Origin: a virus
Strand: one strand, 5' to 3'
IMG/VR virus record: IMGVR_UViG_3300027793_000022
Span: 1-37,955 of that record
DNA: 37,955 bases
Position 1 is the first letter of the stretch. Each line of letters starts with the position of its first letter. Below, one piece after another: positions 1-8,837 of this stretch. The position numbers and the translations under genes were made by a program. The notes beneath the pieces were generated by a model, which was not told the origin of the DNA, did not search any database, and was given only the letters and a program-made list of their open reading frames with translations.

Positions 1-29
1 CAGGTAACCTTTCAGTTACATTAGCGTAA
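1..29 (+). CDS. 3' end of gp80-like tail-fibre-associated protein (partial, from contig wrap)
   Basis: These bases encode the last residues (GNLSVTLA, then stop TAA at 27-29) of the protein complete at 37471-37857. The fragment is present twice only because the contig ends overlap. It is not a separate gene. Confidence 0.9.
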
Positions 30-127
30 GGATAAATCATGGCTCTAGTCGTTAAAGATAGGGTAAGAGAAACCACTACGACCACAGGCACAGGCACAGT
101 TACACTAGGTGGTGCTGCTACAGGCTT
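1..127. repeat. Terminal direct repeat, left copy
   Basis: Bases 1-127 are identical to 37829-37955. The repeat begins inside the 3' end of the gp80-like gene and ends inside the next gene, so it has no biological boundary. A length of 127 matches a common de Bruijn assembler k-mer, and the simplest reading is the overlap of a circular assembly. Unique length is then 37,828 bp. A circular assembly fits headful packaging with circularly permuted ends. Confidence 0.95.
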
Positions 128-476
128 TCAGTCATTCTCTGTTATTGGTAATGGTAATACTACGTTCTATACTATCCAATTAGCCAATACAAATGAGTGG
201 GAAGTAGGTATAGGAACATACACATCTTCAGGCACTACTTTATCTCGTGACACTATCCTAGAGTCTAGCAATGGTGGAACTGCAGTTAATTTTAGTGCAG
301 GCATAAAAGATGTCTTTGTGACTTATCCTGCTGAAAAAGCAATTTATGAAGGTAATCTACCTACTAAACTATCAGTTTATAAAAGAGATGCCACTACTGC
401 TGACGTTGCTTTAGCTAATGGTTTTCTACCTGTATTAAACAGAAGTGGCTCAACAATTAATGTTACAGTAAGTTAA
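39..476 (+). CDS. Conserved phage tail/fibre-associated structural protein
   Basis: This 145-residue protein starts with [20 protein letters not shown] and carries the phrases [14 protein letters not shown] and [13 protein letters not shown] recognise that pattern from a family common in marine and freshwater phages, always within tail-fibre gene clusters. The Ser/Thr/Gly-rich beta-type composition fits an exposed virion protein. The start has an AAGGA ribosome site at about 29-33. It follows the gp80-like gene across the contig junction by 9 bases and precedes a repeat-bearing fibre protein. The biochemical role is unknown. Its first 89 bases recur at 37867-37955. Confidence 0.75.
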   Translation: MALVVKDRVRETTTTTGTGTVTLGGAATGFQSFSVIGNGNTTFYTIQLANTNEWEVGIGTYTSSGTTLSRDTILESSNGGTAVNFSAGIKDVFVTYPAEKAIYEGNLPTKLSVYKRDATTADVALANGFLPVLNRSGSTINVTVS

Positions 477-484
477 GGATAATT

Positions 485-1258
485 ATGGCAACTCGTTATG
501 GATTAGTGCTAAATGGCACAAGTATACAAGAATTACAGTCAGGTGATACTATCATTGGCTTAACTTCTAGTACAGCACTTCAAAAAGGTGATGGCTCTAC
601 TGGTCTTACTGCAGCTACAGCAGGCACAGACTATTTAGAACCTCCTTCAGGTACATCTATTCTAAAAGCAAATAGTGGTGGTGCATTAGCAAATGCTACT
701 GCTGGTACAGACTTTTGTGCTGCTACTTCAGGCTCTAGCGTATTAAAAGGTGCTAGTGGTAATACAACAGCAGCCACAGCAGGTACAGACTATGTAGCAC
801 CAGGCACAGCAACATCATTCACAGCTACTCAAACATTCACAGGTTCAACTTCTGTTATATCATCTAAATTTGTTAATGCTTTAGAAGGCATTACAGTATC
901 AGCAACCGCAGCTACAGGCACAATTAATTATGATGTGACTACACAATCAGTTTTATATTATACATCTAATGCTTCAGCTAACTGGACAGTAAACTTTAGA
1001 GCATCTTCAGGCACATCTTTAAATACAGCTATGGCTACAGGTGAAGCTATTACAGTTGTATTTTTAGTCACACAAGGTGCAACAGCATATTATAATAATA
1101 CTGTTCAAATAGATGGTTCATCTGTTACACCTAAATATCAAGGTGGCACAGCGTGGGCTGCTGGTAACGCTTCATCTATAGACGCTTACTCATATACTAT
1201 TGTTAAAACAGGTTCAGCAACCTTTACAGTATTTGCTTCACAAACACAATTCAAATAG
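485..1258 (+). CDS. Putative tail fibre protein with TAGTD repeats
   Basis: This 257-residue Ala/Thr/Gly/Ser-rich protein has three copies of a short unit around A-T-A-G-T-D-(Y/F) within residues 40-105. Such units are typical of trimeric phage fibre shafts. The C-terminal part (residues about 130-257) looks like a beta-rich head domain. It lies 8 bases after the previous gene with AAGGATAATT before the ATG. The Gly-rich adhesin follows. It probably forms part of a host-recognition fibre. The fibre role is inferred from composition, repeats and position. Confidence 0.65.
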   Translation: MATRYGLVLNGTSIQELQSGDTIIGLTSSTALQKGDGSTGLTAATAGTDYLEPPSGTSILKANSGGALANATAGTDFCAATSGSSVLKGASGNTTAATAGTDYVAPGTATSFTATQTFTGSTSVISSKFVNALEGITVSATAATGTINYDVTTQSVLYYTSNASANWTVNFRASSGTSLNTAMATGEAITVVFLVTQGATAYYNNTVQIDGSSVTPKYQGGTAWAAGNASSIDAYSYTIVKTGSATFTVFASQTQFK

Positions 1259-1268
1259 GAATTATTGG

Positions 1269-2954
1269 ATGCCACTACTATCAAGATTTGCTATTGCTTC
1301 AGCAAGAGGGTTTGGAGCATTATCTTTTAAACAAACTGGTCTTGTTGCTGACTACCTTGTAGTTGCAGGTGGAGGCGCTGGTAGTGCTGCTGCTTCAGGA
1401 TGGCTTGTAGGAACAGCTGGCGGTGCTGGTGGATTATTAACTAATACTGTTACATTAAACGTAGGCATTACTTATACAATAACTGTTGGAGCAGGTGGTG
1501 CTGGTAATTCAACAGGAAGTGGAGCTTCTGGTTCTAATTCAAGTATATCAGGCACAGGTTTAACTACTATTACTTCTACTGGAGGAGGTTTTGGTGCACA
1601 TCCAGGTGGAACAAATGGTGGTAACGGAGGTTCAGGAGGTGCTGGTGCTGGAACTGGTTCACCAGGTAATGGAACAGCAGGTCAAGGAAATAATGCAGGA
1701 ACTTCAACAAATTCAGGAAATTATGGACAAGGTGGCGGTGGTGGAGCTAGTGAAGTAGGAGGTAATGGAACTACAACAACAGGTGGTAATGGTGGTGCAG
1801 GAACTGCATCTTCTATTAGTGGCTCTAGCGTAACCTATGCAGGCGGTGGTGGTGGCGGTACATATAATGGTGGAACACGAGGTACAGGCGGTGCAGGCGG
1901 TGGTGGTAACGGAGGAGATAATCCTAATGGTAATGGTTATAGTGGAACAGCTAATAGAGGTGGTGGTGGCGGTGGAGCTTCTTCCAATGCTCCAACTTAT
2001 GCTGGTGGCTCTGGCGGTTCAGGCATAGTCATCATATCTTACACATCTGCTACCGCTTTATTTTCAGGTGGTACAATTACTACTTCTGGTGGTAAACAAA
2101 TACATACATTTACAAGTTCTGGTAGTTTAACTCCACAATATTCTGTAGAATTTTTAGTTGTAGCAGGTGGTGGTGGAGGTGGAGGTGGTAATGATGGAGC
2201 AACTACTGGTGGCGGTGGCGGTGCTGGCGGATACAGAACATCAACTCAAACAGTAGTAAAAGGAACAGCAATTACAGTAACAGTAGGAGCTGGCGGTGGC
2301 GGTGGAGCTAATGGTGGTGGAGCAGCAGATGGATTAACAGGTTCAGTTGGTTCAAACTCATCTATATCAGGTTCAGGATTAACCACAATCACTTCTGCTG
2401 GAGGTGGTGGAGGTTGCGGTAATTGGGAATTTTACACACCAAGTGCTGGAGGTTCTGGTGGCGGAGGTGCTTGGAATAGAACAGGTGCTGCAGGTAATAC
2501 TCCAAGTACAACTCCAGCACAAGGTTTTGCAGGTGGAAATGGAAGTACATCACCAAACATAAGAGGCGGTGGTGGTGGTGCTAGTGAAGCTGGTAACACA
2601 GATGGAACAGGTTATGGTGGAGATGGTACAGCAAATTCTATTACAGGAACTTCAGTCACTTATGCAGGTGGTGGAGGCGGTGGTAATGCTGCACCAAATA
2701 ATACAGGTGGAGATGGTGGTGGAGGAGCTGGTTCTAATACTGCAGCACCTACAGCAGGAACTGCAAATAGAGGTGGTGGTGGAGGTGGTTCTCAATCAGG
2801 TTCACACGCTGGTGCATCAGGTGGTTCAGGTGTAGTAATATTAAGTGTTCCTACAGCTAACTATTCAGGAACTACAACAGGAACTCCCACAGTAACAACA
2901 TCAGGTGCAAACACAATTATTCAATTTAACGCATCAGGAAGTTACACAGCTTAA
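1269..2954 (+). CDS. Glycine-rich tail adhesin with two tandem Gly-rich domains
   Basis: This 561-residue protein is dominated by runs of Gly, with Asn, Ser and Thr. Two copies of one module of about 265 residues follow each other. The first opens with DYLVVAGGG at about residue 28 and closes with GIVIISYTS and a HTFTSSGSLTP tail near 290. The second opens with EFLVVAGGG at about 294 and closes with GVVILSV and an NASGSYTA tail. Glycine-rich modules of this kind occur in phage receptor-binding tips; in the S16 gp38 adhesin they fold as packed polyglycine-II helices. The ATG at 1269 was preferred to an upstream start at 1200 because TAGGAATT lies 8 bases before it and the upstream start overlaps the previous gene by 59 bases. 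It probably contacts the host surface. Confidence 0.75.
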   Translation: MPLLSRFAIASARGFGALSFKQTGLVADYLVVAGGGAGSAAASGWLVGTAGGAGGLLTNTVTLNVGITYTITVGAGGAGNSTGSGASGSNSSISGTGLTTITSTGGGFGAHPGGTNGGNGGSGGAGAGTGSPGNGTAGQGNNAGTSTNSGNYGQGGGGGASEVGGNGTTTTGGNGGAGTASSISGSSVTYAGGGGGGTYNGGTRGTGGAGGGGNGGDNPNGNGYSGTANRGGGGGGASSNAPTYAGGSGGSGIVIISYTSATALFSGGTITTSGGKQIHTFTSSGSLTPQYSVEFLVVAGGGGGGGGNDGATTGGGGGAGGYRTSTQTVVKGTAITVTVGAGGGGGANGGGAADGLTGSVGSNSSISGSGLTTITSAGGGGGCGNWEFYTPSAGGSGGGGAWNRTGAAGNTPSTTPAQGFAGGNGSTSPNIRGGGGGASEAGNTDGTGYGGDGTANSITGTSVTYAGGGGGGNAAPNNTGGDGGGGAGSNTAAPTAGTANRGGGGGGSQSGSHAGASGGSGVVILSVPTANYSGTTTGTPTVTTSGANTIIQFNASGSYTA

Positions 2955-2970
2955 ACTTAAAGGAAATAAT

Positions 2971-3333
2971 ATGGCACATTTTGCACAACTAGAAAACAAT
3001 GTAGTAAAACAAGTAATAGTAGTATCTAATCAAGATATTCTTGATGCCAATGGTCAAGAGTCAGAACAAAAAGGAATAGAATTTTGCTCTAATTTATTAG
3101 GTGGCACATGGAAACAAACATCTTATAACGCTAAAATTCGTAAAAATTATGCTGGTATTGGATACACTTATGATGAAGGTCGTGATGCTTTCATTCCTCC
3201 TAAACCATTTAATTCATGGCTATTAAATGAAAATACTTGCCAATGGAAACCACCTGTAGACTATCCTACAGATGGTAAAAGATATACATGGAATGAAGAA
3301 ACATTAACTTGGGATGCAATTAATGATAATTAA
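2971..3333 (+). CDS. Conserved phage fibre-cluster protein, function unknown
   Basis: This 120-residue protein starts MAHFAQLENNVVKQVIVV and contains RKNYAGIGYTYDEGRDAFIPPKP and a Trp-rich end (YTWNEETLTWD). I recognise a very widespread family in marine phages, usually next to tail fibres. No enzymatic motif is visible. The start at 2971 has AAAGGAAATAAT just upstream; a longer frame from 2905 overlaps the adhesin gene and was rejected. It may be a small structural protein or a fibre assembly factor. Confidence 0.75.
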   Translation: MAHFAQLENNVVKQVIVVSNQDILDANGQESEQKGIEFCSNLLGGTWKQTSYNAKIRKNYAGIGYTYDEGRDAFIPPKPFNSWLLNENTCQWKPPVDYPTDGKRYTWNEETLTWDAINDN

Positions 3334-3511
3334 ACTTACTAATAATTCAAAAGACTTTAAAGGCAAACCATTATTAATTAATTCTGAACATATAATGACT
3401 GTATTTGAAGTAGAAAATGATGATGAAACATCTACTAATATCTACTCTATTACACAACAATCATGGATAGTTAAAGAGTCTTTAGAAGATATATATAAGT
3501 TAATTAAATAA
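3323..3511 (+). CDS. Small FlbD-like phage protein
   Basis: This protein of about 62 residues has the pattern MIIKLTNN..GKPLLINSEHIMTVFEV...SWIVKESLEDIYKLI. It resembles the short FlbD-like fold (a beta-rich core, then V-K-E-S and a C-terminal helix) found as stand-alone proteins in many phages. Its start overlaps the end of the previous gene by 11 bases; an alternative ATG three codons earlier at 3314 is possible. The role is unknown. Confidence 0.6.
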   Translation: MIIKLTNNSKDFKGKPLLINSEHIMTVFEVENDDETSTNIYSITQQSWIVKESLEDIYKLIK

Positions 3512-3523
3512 AAGGGGTGAATA

Positions 3524-4183
3524 ATGTTTGGGATAAGCGCATTTGCTGAAACCTCTTTTAGTACTCTAGGCAAGATTGGTGGCATAGTATTAGCTACTGC
3601 ACAAGTAAATGCAGACGCTACCGTTACAGCTAATGCTAATGCGATAAAACCATTTAGTGCTGCTATTACAGCAGACGCTACTGTTACAGGTAGTGCAACA
3701 AGAATAAGATTAGATAGTGGTTCTATAAACGGAACTGCTAATGTAAGTGCTGTTTACTTACGCATAAGAGATGCTGTAGGTTCTATTACAGGTAATGCGA
3801 CTGTAACTGCTATAGGTTCGTTTGAAATTGCAGGTTCAGCAAGTATTACTGCTAATGGTCAAGTAGAAGTTAATTATCTACGCATCAGAACAGACGCTGG
3901 AAATATTACAGGTACAACAACTGTATCTTGTTTAGCAGGTTATGAAGTAAGTGGTCAAGGTAGCATAGTCGCTAATGCTAGTGTCTACTGTCTAGGTGGT
4001 ATTATCACAGGTGCAAGTGCATCTATCACACCTATAGCTACAGTAACAGCAAACGGAATTATACAAGGTGAAGGATGGACACCTGTGACACCATCTTCAG
4101 ATACATGGACAGCAACATCACCAAGTTCAGACACATGGACAACAATTTCACCATCATCAGATATATGGTTACGACAAGGATAA
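3524..4183 (+). CDS. Repetitive phage structural protein (Ala/Thr/Val-rich, PSSDTW tail)
   Basis: This 219-residue protein is built from short degenerate units such as ITADATVTGSA and SITGNATVTAIG, spaced about 30 residues apart. The end has three copies of PSSD(T/I)W. Its N-terminus (MFGISAFAETSF) resembles small virion proteins of aquatic phages. An AGGGGTG ribosome site lies 9 bases before the start. It sits between tail-fibre genes and is probably an exposed beta-structured virion component. No specific function can be assigned. Confidence 0.65.
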   Translation: MFGISAFAETSFSTLGKIGGIVLATAQVNADATVTANANAIKPFSAAITADATVTGSATRIRLDSGSINGTANVSAVYLRIRDAVGSITGNATVTAIGSFEIAGSASITANGQVEVNYLRIRTDAGNITGTTTVSCLAGYEVSGQGSIVANASVYCLGGIITGASASITPIATVTANGIIQGEGWTPVTPSSDTWTATSPSSDTWTTISPSSDIWLRQG

Positions 4184-4186
4184 AAA

Positions 4187-4897
4187 ATGGCAAAAACCAA
4201 AATTTCAGAATTTAGCTCAACAGCAGCAGACAATACGGATATTACCAATATCAATATTGCTGAAGGTTGTTCACCAGCCAACTTAAACAACTCCATTCGT
4301 AGTTTAATGGCATTACTTAAAGACCAACAAACAGGTGCTAGTGGTGACCCATTTACAGTTGCAGGTACATTAGTATCTTCAGGCACAGTAGACATTACAG
4401 GTGCATTTAGACTAGACGGAACAGCAGGTGCTAGTGGTCAAGTATTAATATCAGCAGGTGGTAGCACAACACCTACATGGGGTTCAGCTATACCATCAGG
4501 TGGTATTATTATATGGTCAGGTTCTTCAGCTAGTATTCCTAGTGGTTGGTTATTATGTGATGGAACTAATTCTACACCAGACTTACGTAACCGTTTTGTA
4601 GTAGGTGCTACATCTACATACGCTGTAGGTGCAACAGGTGGTAGTGCAGATGCTATTGTTGTATCTCATACCCATACTGCTACAGTCACAGACCCAGGAC
4701 ATACTCATTCAGTTCCGTCTGGTGGTGTTGTTGCATCTAGTATTAGATATGAAACTGTTGGTAATGCGTTTTCTGCATCTCAAACAACAGGCTCATCTAC
4801 TACAGGCATTTCTGTATCCAACTCTACAACAGGTTCTAGTGGCACTAATGCTAACTTACCACCATACTATGCACTTTGCTATATTATGAAAGCCTAA
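4187..4897 (+). CDS. Tail fibre protein with phage tail-collar domain
   Basis: This 236-residue protein has an N-terminal helical segment (SPANLNNSIRSLMALLKD) typical of aquatic phage fibres. A tail-collar-type motif follows at about 117-137: IPSGWLLCDGTNS, then PDLRNRFVVGA. The C-terminal region has His-rich stretches (SHTHTATV, GHTHSV), which in T4-like collar and tip domains bind metal along a trimer axis. The protein ends NLPPYYALCYIMKA, as is usual for this family. It is probably a receptor-binding fibre or its tip. It is 3 bases from the preceding gene. Confidence 0.85.
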   Translation: MAKTKISEFSSTAADNTDITNINIAEGCSPANLNNSIRSLMALLKDQQTGASGDPFTVAGTLVSSGTVDITGAFRLDGTAGASGQVLISAGGSTTPTWGSAIPSGGIIIWSGSSASIPSGWLLCDGTNSTPDLRNRFVVGATSTYAVGATGGSADAIVVSHTHTATVTDPGHTHSVPSGGVVASSIRYETVGNAFSASQTTGSSTTGISVSNSTTGSSGTNANLPPYYALCYIMKA

Positions 4898-4899
4898 TA

Positions 4900-6510
4900 A
4901 TGCCTACACAACGTATAGCATTTAAAGACTGGTTACCAGACCAACCTAGCATATTAGACTCTGTATCAGAAGCTAATAATGTTATTCCACTTGCTGTAGG
5001 TTATGGTCCGTTTAAGTCAGCAGTAACTTATTCAGGTGCAGCTTCAGAAAACCTAAATAATTGCTTTGCTGCTAAACTAGACAATGACGTATTCATCTTT
5101 GCTGGTGGTGCTACTAAACTATTTAGAGTAGACAATGATGACTTATCTTTAGTAGACGAGTCTAAAGCAGGTGGATATACAGGTCTAAATAGATGGCAAT
5201 TCTTACAATTTGGTAGTCTTGCATTAGCATCTAATGGTTCTGAAAAGATACAGTCTTTTGACGTAAATAGTTCTACAGCATTTGCAGACGTTAGTTCAGA
5301 TGCACCTATCGCTAAATACATTACAGCAGTTCGTGACTTTGTAGTCGCAGGTAATATTGGTGCAGGAACATCACCTAACAAAGTGCAATGGTCAGGTATC
5401 AATGATGCAACCACATGGACTACAACTGCTACATCACAATCAGATTATCAAATAATTCCTGACGGTGGTGATATAACCGGTGTTGTCGGTGGTGAGTTTG
5501 GTATTGTATTCCTAGAAAAAGCCATTGTGCGTATGTCATACATTGGAACACCTCTTATATTCCAATTTGACACTATCTCTCGTAACGTAGGCTGTATAGA
5601 AGGTAACTCTATAGCACAATACTCAGGCACAGCTTATTTCTTATCAGATGACGGTTTTTACGCCACCAATGGTCAAACGCTAACTGGTATTGGTGCTGAA
5701 AAGGTAGATAGATACTTCTTTAACAACGCTAACATTGGTGATATTGACTCTATATCAGCAGCAGTAGACCCTGAACGTAACCTTGTTATTTGGAACTATG
5801 CTAACGTATCTGGTGGTCGTTCACTACTTATCTATAACTTTGAAACACAAAAATGGTGTGAAGCTGATACAGATGTAGACTATTTATCTACACTCGCTAC
5901 TTCAGGTGCAACATTAGATGGTCTTGACTCTGCTTATAACGTTACAGCAGGTTCTTTTGTCATAGGTCAACAATATACAATTAGAAGTGTAGGCACAACA
6001 GACTATACACTTATAGGTGCAGTTGCTAACACAGTAGGCGTATTATTTACAGCTACCGGTGTAGGTTCAGGTACAGGTGTAGCTATAGATATGGCAGCTT
6101 CAGCAGCAGCTTTAAAAACATCTGATACACTCGTAACTACATTAGACGATAGACTTTACAAAGGTGGTAAGTTCTTATTTGGTGGTGTTCGTGATACTAG
6201 AATTATCACATTTACAGGAACAAACGCTACAGGTTCTATTATCACTAATGACCTAGAATATGGTTATAACTCTGTTATTACACTTATTAGACCATCTGTA
6301 GACAATGGTTCTGCTAACGTACAAGTAGCAAGTCGTAGAATGTTAGATGATACTATTACTTATGGTTCATCTGTATCAGCAAGTCAAGAAGATAGATGCT
6401 CTGTAAGAAGTGCAGGTCGTTATCATAGAGTAGCTTTAACACCTACAGGTCCTAACTGGTCATCTGCTATTGGAATGGATATAGACTACTCTGAACAAGG
6501 AACGAGATAA
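4900..6510 (+). CDS. Putative tail hub / DNA-stabilisation protein (P22 gp10-like)
   Basis: This 536-residue protein opens MPTQRIAFKDWLPDQPS and carries repeated beta-strand units: VVAGNIG, KVQWSGINDATTW, IVFLEKAIVRMSYIG and a DDGFYATNG stretch. This fits the beta-rich tail-hub proteins of short-tailed phages that plug the portal after packaging. The gp10-like assignment rests on overall pattern and context and is not firm. Residues about 348-397 form a separable module (GQQYTIRSVGTTDYTLIGA, then LFTATGVGSGTG) that I know from unrelated phage structural proteins. The internal ATG at 4900 was chosen because the longer frame overlaps the fibre gene. The next gene overlaps by one base (TAATG). 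Confidence 0.65.
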   Translation: MPTQRIAFKDWLPDQPSILDSVSEANNVIPLAVGYGPFKSAVTYSGAASENLNNCFAAKLDNDVFIFAGGATKLFRVDNDDLSLVDESKAGGYTGLNRWQFLQFGSLALASNGSEKIQSFDVNSSTAFADVSSDAPIAKYITAVRDFVVAGNIGAGTSPNKVQWSGINDATTWTTTATSQSDYQIIPDGGDITGVVGGEFGIVFLEKAIVRMSYIGTPLIFQFDTISRNVGCIEGNSIAQYSGTAYFLSDDGFYATNGQTLTGIGAEKVDRYFFNNANIGDIDSISAAVDPERNLVIWNYANVSGGRSLLIYNFETQKWCEADTDVDYLSTLATSGATLDGLDSAYNVTAGSFVIGQQYTIRSVGTTDYTLIGAVANTVGVLFTATGVGSGTGVAIDMAASAAALKTSDTLVTTLDDRLYKGGKFLFGGVRDTRIITFTGTNATGSIITNDLEYGYNSVITLIRPSVDNGSANVQVASRRMLDDTITYGSSVSASQEDRCSVRSAGRYHRVALTPTGPNWSSAIGMDIDYSEQGTR

Positions 6511-7316
6511 TGGCTCGTGATATGTACCGTAAACTACCTTGGACAGGTGGTGACCCTAGAAGTGTAGCTGAAATTGTAAACAACCTTGTAGAAGGTAAGT
6601 CTAACAATACTGGTGATATTACTTTAGCAGCTTCAGGTGCATCATCTACTACTATATTTGATGAACGTATAGGTTATAACTCTTATATTGGACTAGAACC
6701 TAAAACACAAACAGCAGCTAGTACATACTTCCCATACGGTGCATTTCAAGATACGACTGACCAAAGTATAGCGACTATAACTGCTACAGCTAACATTAGT
6801 CTTAATGTTACAGACTATGCTTTAGGCACAAGTTTAGTAGACGGATATAAGATAAGAGTAGACTATTCTGGTCTTTACAATGTGCAGTTTAGTATTCAAC
6901 TTGCAAATGCTGATTCACAAATACAAGACATAGATATTTGGTTAAGAAAAAATGGTTCAGATGTAGCAGGTTCTAATAGTAAATTTTCTGTAGATAGTAA
7001 ACATGGTAGCATAAATGGTCATGTAATTGCTGCATTAAACTTTAACATAGAACTTGCGAAAGATGATTATGTAAGTTTAGCATGGGCTACTACTTCTACA
7101 TTAGTTACAGTAGAACATTTAGCAGCACAAACAACACCTACTAGACCTGCAACACCAAGTGCTATTGTGACTATTCAGTATTTAAGTGCTAATTCATATA
7201 CAACTAACTTATTTACAGAACCTTACATTAGCGCACAAAGTAAGGGACAAGCTACTATATCTCACCCTGCAAATACTGTGAACAATAAGGTATATCGCTA
7301 TATAATAGTAGGATGA
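6510..7316 (+). CDS. Phage structural protein with beta-sandwich (C1q/TNF-like) domain
   Basis: This 268-residue protein has an N-terminal helix-rich stretch (residues 1-30, PRSVAEIVNNLVEG). The C-terminal region (about 105-225) has alternating strands YNVQFSIQLAN, IDIWLRKNGSDV and DDYVSLAWAT, as in C1q/TNF-like trimeric domains of phage proteins. It is translationally coupled to the hub candidate (TAATG overlap). It is likely a trimeric virion appendage or neck-associated protein. The fold is inferred from pattern only. Confidence 0.6.
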   Translation: MARDMYRKLPWTGGDPRSVAEIVNNLVEGKSNNTGDITLAASGASSTTIFDERIGYNSYIGLEPKTQTAASTYFPYGAFQDTTDQSIATITATANISLNVTDYALGTSLVDGYKIRVDYSGLYNVQFSIQLANADSQIQDIDIWLRKNGSDVAGSNSKFSVDSKHGSINGHVIAALNFNIELAKDDYVSLAWATTSTLVTVEHLAAQTTPTRPATPSAIVTIQYLSANSYTTNLFTEPYISAQSKGQATISHPANTVNNKVYRYIIVG

Positions 7317-7711
7317 TATTACATTATATACCTAAAGACCAATTACGTTCACATTGGAACTTTATCAAGCATGGTTTAGAGATAGTTCGTTCTAAAGGAC
7401 ATCCTGAATGGATAGTAGAAGATGTCTATTGTGATTGTTACGAACAACGTTCTATGGCGTTTCTAGCTATCACTAATAACCAACCTTATGGCTTTGTCGT
7501 ATTACAGCCTATGGGTAATGCACTTCATGTATGGGCAGCATGGTCATCTATTAACAGCGAATTATTATTACAAGAAGCATGGCAAGAAATTCAAGCAATA
7601 GCAAAACAAGGCAGTAAAACAAGAATTACTTTTACATCTCAAAGACGTGGTTGGGATAGAAAAGCTCTACACATGGGTTTTAAACCTTCAACATGGGAAT
7701 ATACACTTTAA
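7313..7711 (+). CDS. GNAT-fold-like phage protein
   Basis: This 132-residue protein has GNAT-like features: YGFVVLQPMGNALHVWAAW (central strands) and a C-terminal GWDRKALHMGFKPSTWEYTL, which matches the 'A..GF' end of acetyltransferase folds. It belongs to a family I recognise in podovirus tail and ejection modules, where its role is unknown. It starts in an ATGA overlap with the previous gene. The acetyl-CoA binding loop is not clear, so catalytic activity is uncertain. Confidence 0.6.
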   Translation: MILHYIPKDQLRSHWNFIKHGLEIVRSKGHPEWIVEDVYCDCYEQRSMAFLAITNNQPYGFVVLQPMGNALHVWAAWSSINSELLLQEAWQEIQAIAKQGSKTRITFTSQRRGWDRKALHMGFKPSTWEYTL

Positions 7712-7721
7712 GGAAAGAAAT

Positions 7722-8837
7722 ATGAAATTACTGAATTTATCTAATTGGCTTACAGGTTTAGTGGAGTCATTTACATTTTATGGTGGTGGTGGAGGTGGCG
7801 GTCAACAACAAACAACAACTTCTGGTATAGACCCATCTATGAGACCTTATGTAGAAAGAGGTTTATCAGAAGCCCAAAAACTCTACGAAACATATACGCC
7901 TAAATACTTTGCAGGTCCTACATTTGTAGGTCCATCTTCACAAACAGAGTCAGCATTACAAATGGCAGAAGCTAATGTTGGTGCTACTACACCTGTTATC
8001 TCACAATTATTAGGTCAACAAAGAAATGTATTAGGTGGTCAATACTTAGGACCTAACCCATATCTTGAAGCTGCTTTAAAACCTGCACAAGATTTAGCTG
8101 CAAAACAATATTTTGATGCTATTAATCAAACTAGAAGTAATTTAGCTGGCTCTGGTCGTTTAGGCTCTGGCGCACAAGTAAAACTAGAAGGATTAGCACA
8201 AGAAAACTTAGCTGATGCACTCGCTAACCAGGCAGGTACGGCAGCTTATCAAAATTATGCGACAGAACGTGGTATTCAAGAAAATACAGCTAGATACATA
8301 CCACAACTTCTACAGTCAACTTATGCTCCTTCATCACAATTATTAAATATTGGTCAAGCACGTGAAGATTATTCTCAAAGAGCATTACAATCAGATATTG
8401 ACAGATTTAACTTTGAACAAAACTTACCATACCAAAGACTTGCACAATTCACATCTACAGTCGCAGGTCAACCATTAACTACTCGTTCAGAAACAACATC
8501 TAGTGGTGGTGGTAAGATAGTCTGCACAGCTATGTGTCAAGAGTATGGCTTTGGTAGCTTCCGTCAAGCTATCTGGTTAGCACAGTCTAAAGACTTAGAC
8601 CCAGCATACGAAAAAGGTTATCACACACTATTCTTACCATTAGTCAACTATGCTTACAAAGCAGGTGAAAAGAATGCCCTACAACGCATTTTAATGGGTG
8701 TTTTAGAGCATATCGCAAGACATAGAACTGCTGATATATGGAAACAAAAACGTGGTAAAAAACGTGATACTTATGGCATGATTTATCGTGCTATCTTAGA
8801 ACCCATTTGCTATGTAGTAGGAAAGGTAGGCAGATAA
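7722..8837 (+). CDS. Putative internal virion / ejection protein
   Basis: This 371-residue protein has a Gly run at about residues 22-28 and then TPKYFAGPTFVGPSSQTESAL, typical of a widespread phage virion family. A long Gln/Ala-rich helical region (about 110-260) follows. The last 110 residues form a separate conserved domain: GKIVCTAMCQEYGFGSFRQA, then LEHIARHRTADIW and YRAILEPICYVVG. That domain also occurs in other phage tail and ejection proteins, so this looks like a two-domain protein. The start has AAGGAAAG 5 bases upstream; a longer frame from 7647 overlaps the previous gene. It is probably ejected with the DNA. Confidence 0.65.
   Translation: MKLLNLSNWLTGLVESFTFYGGGGGGGQQQTTTSGIDPSMRPYVERGLSEAQKLYETYTPKYFAGPTFVGPSSQTESALQMAEANVGATTPVISQLLGQQRNVLGGQYLGPNPYLEAALKPAQDLAAKQYFDAINQTRSNLAGSGRLGSGAQVKLEGLAQENLADALANQAGTAAYQNYATERGIQENTARYIPQLLQSTYAPSSQLLNIGQAREDYSQRALQSDIDRFNFEQNLPYQRLAQFTSTVAGQPLTTRSETTSSGGGKIVCTAMCQEYGFGSFRQAIWLAQSKDLDPAYEKGYHTLFLPLVNYAYKAGEKNALQRILMGVLEHIARHRTADIWKQKRGKKRDTYGMIYRAILEPICYVVGKVGR

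Noticed and set aside
1837-2835. Two open frames (1837-2028 and 2569-2835) within the Gly-rich adhesin
   Set aside because: They are plus-strand frame-shift shadows of repeated GGN codons, giving Val/Glu/Gln-rich nonsense, and lack ribosome sites.
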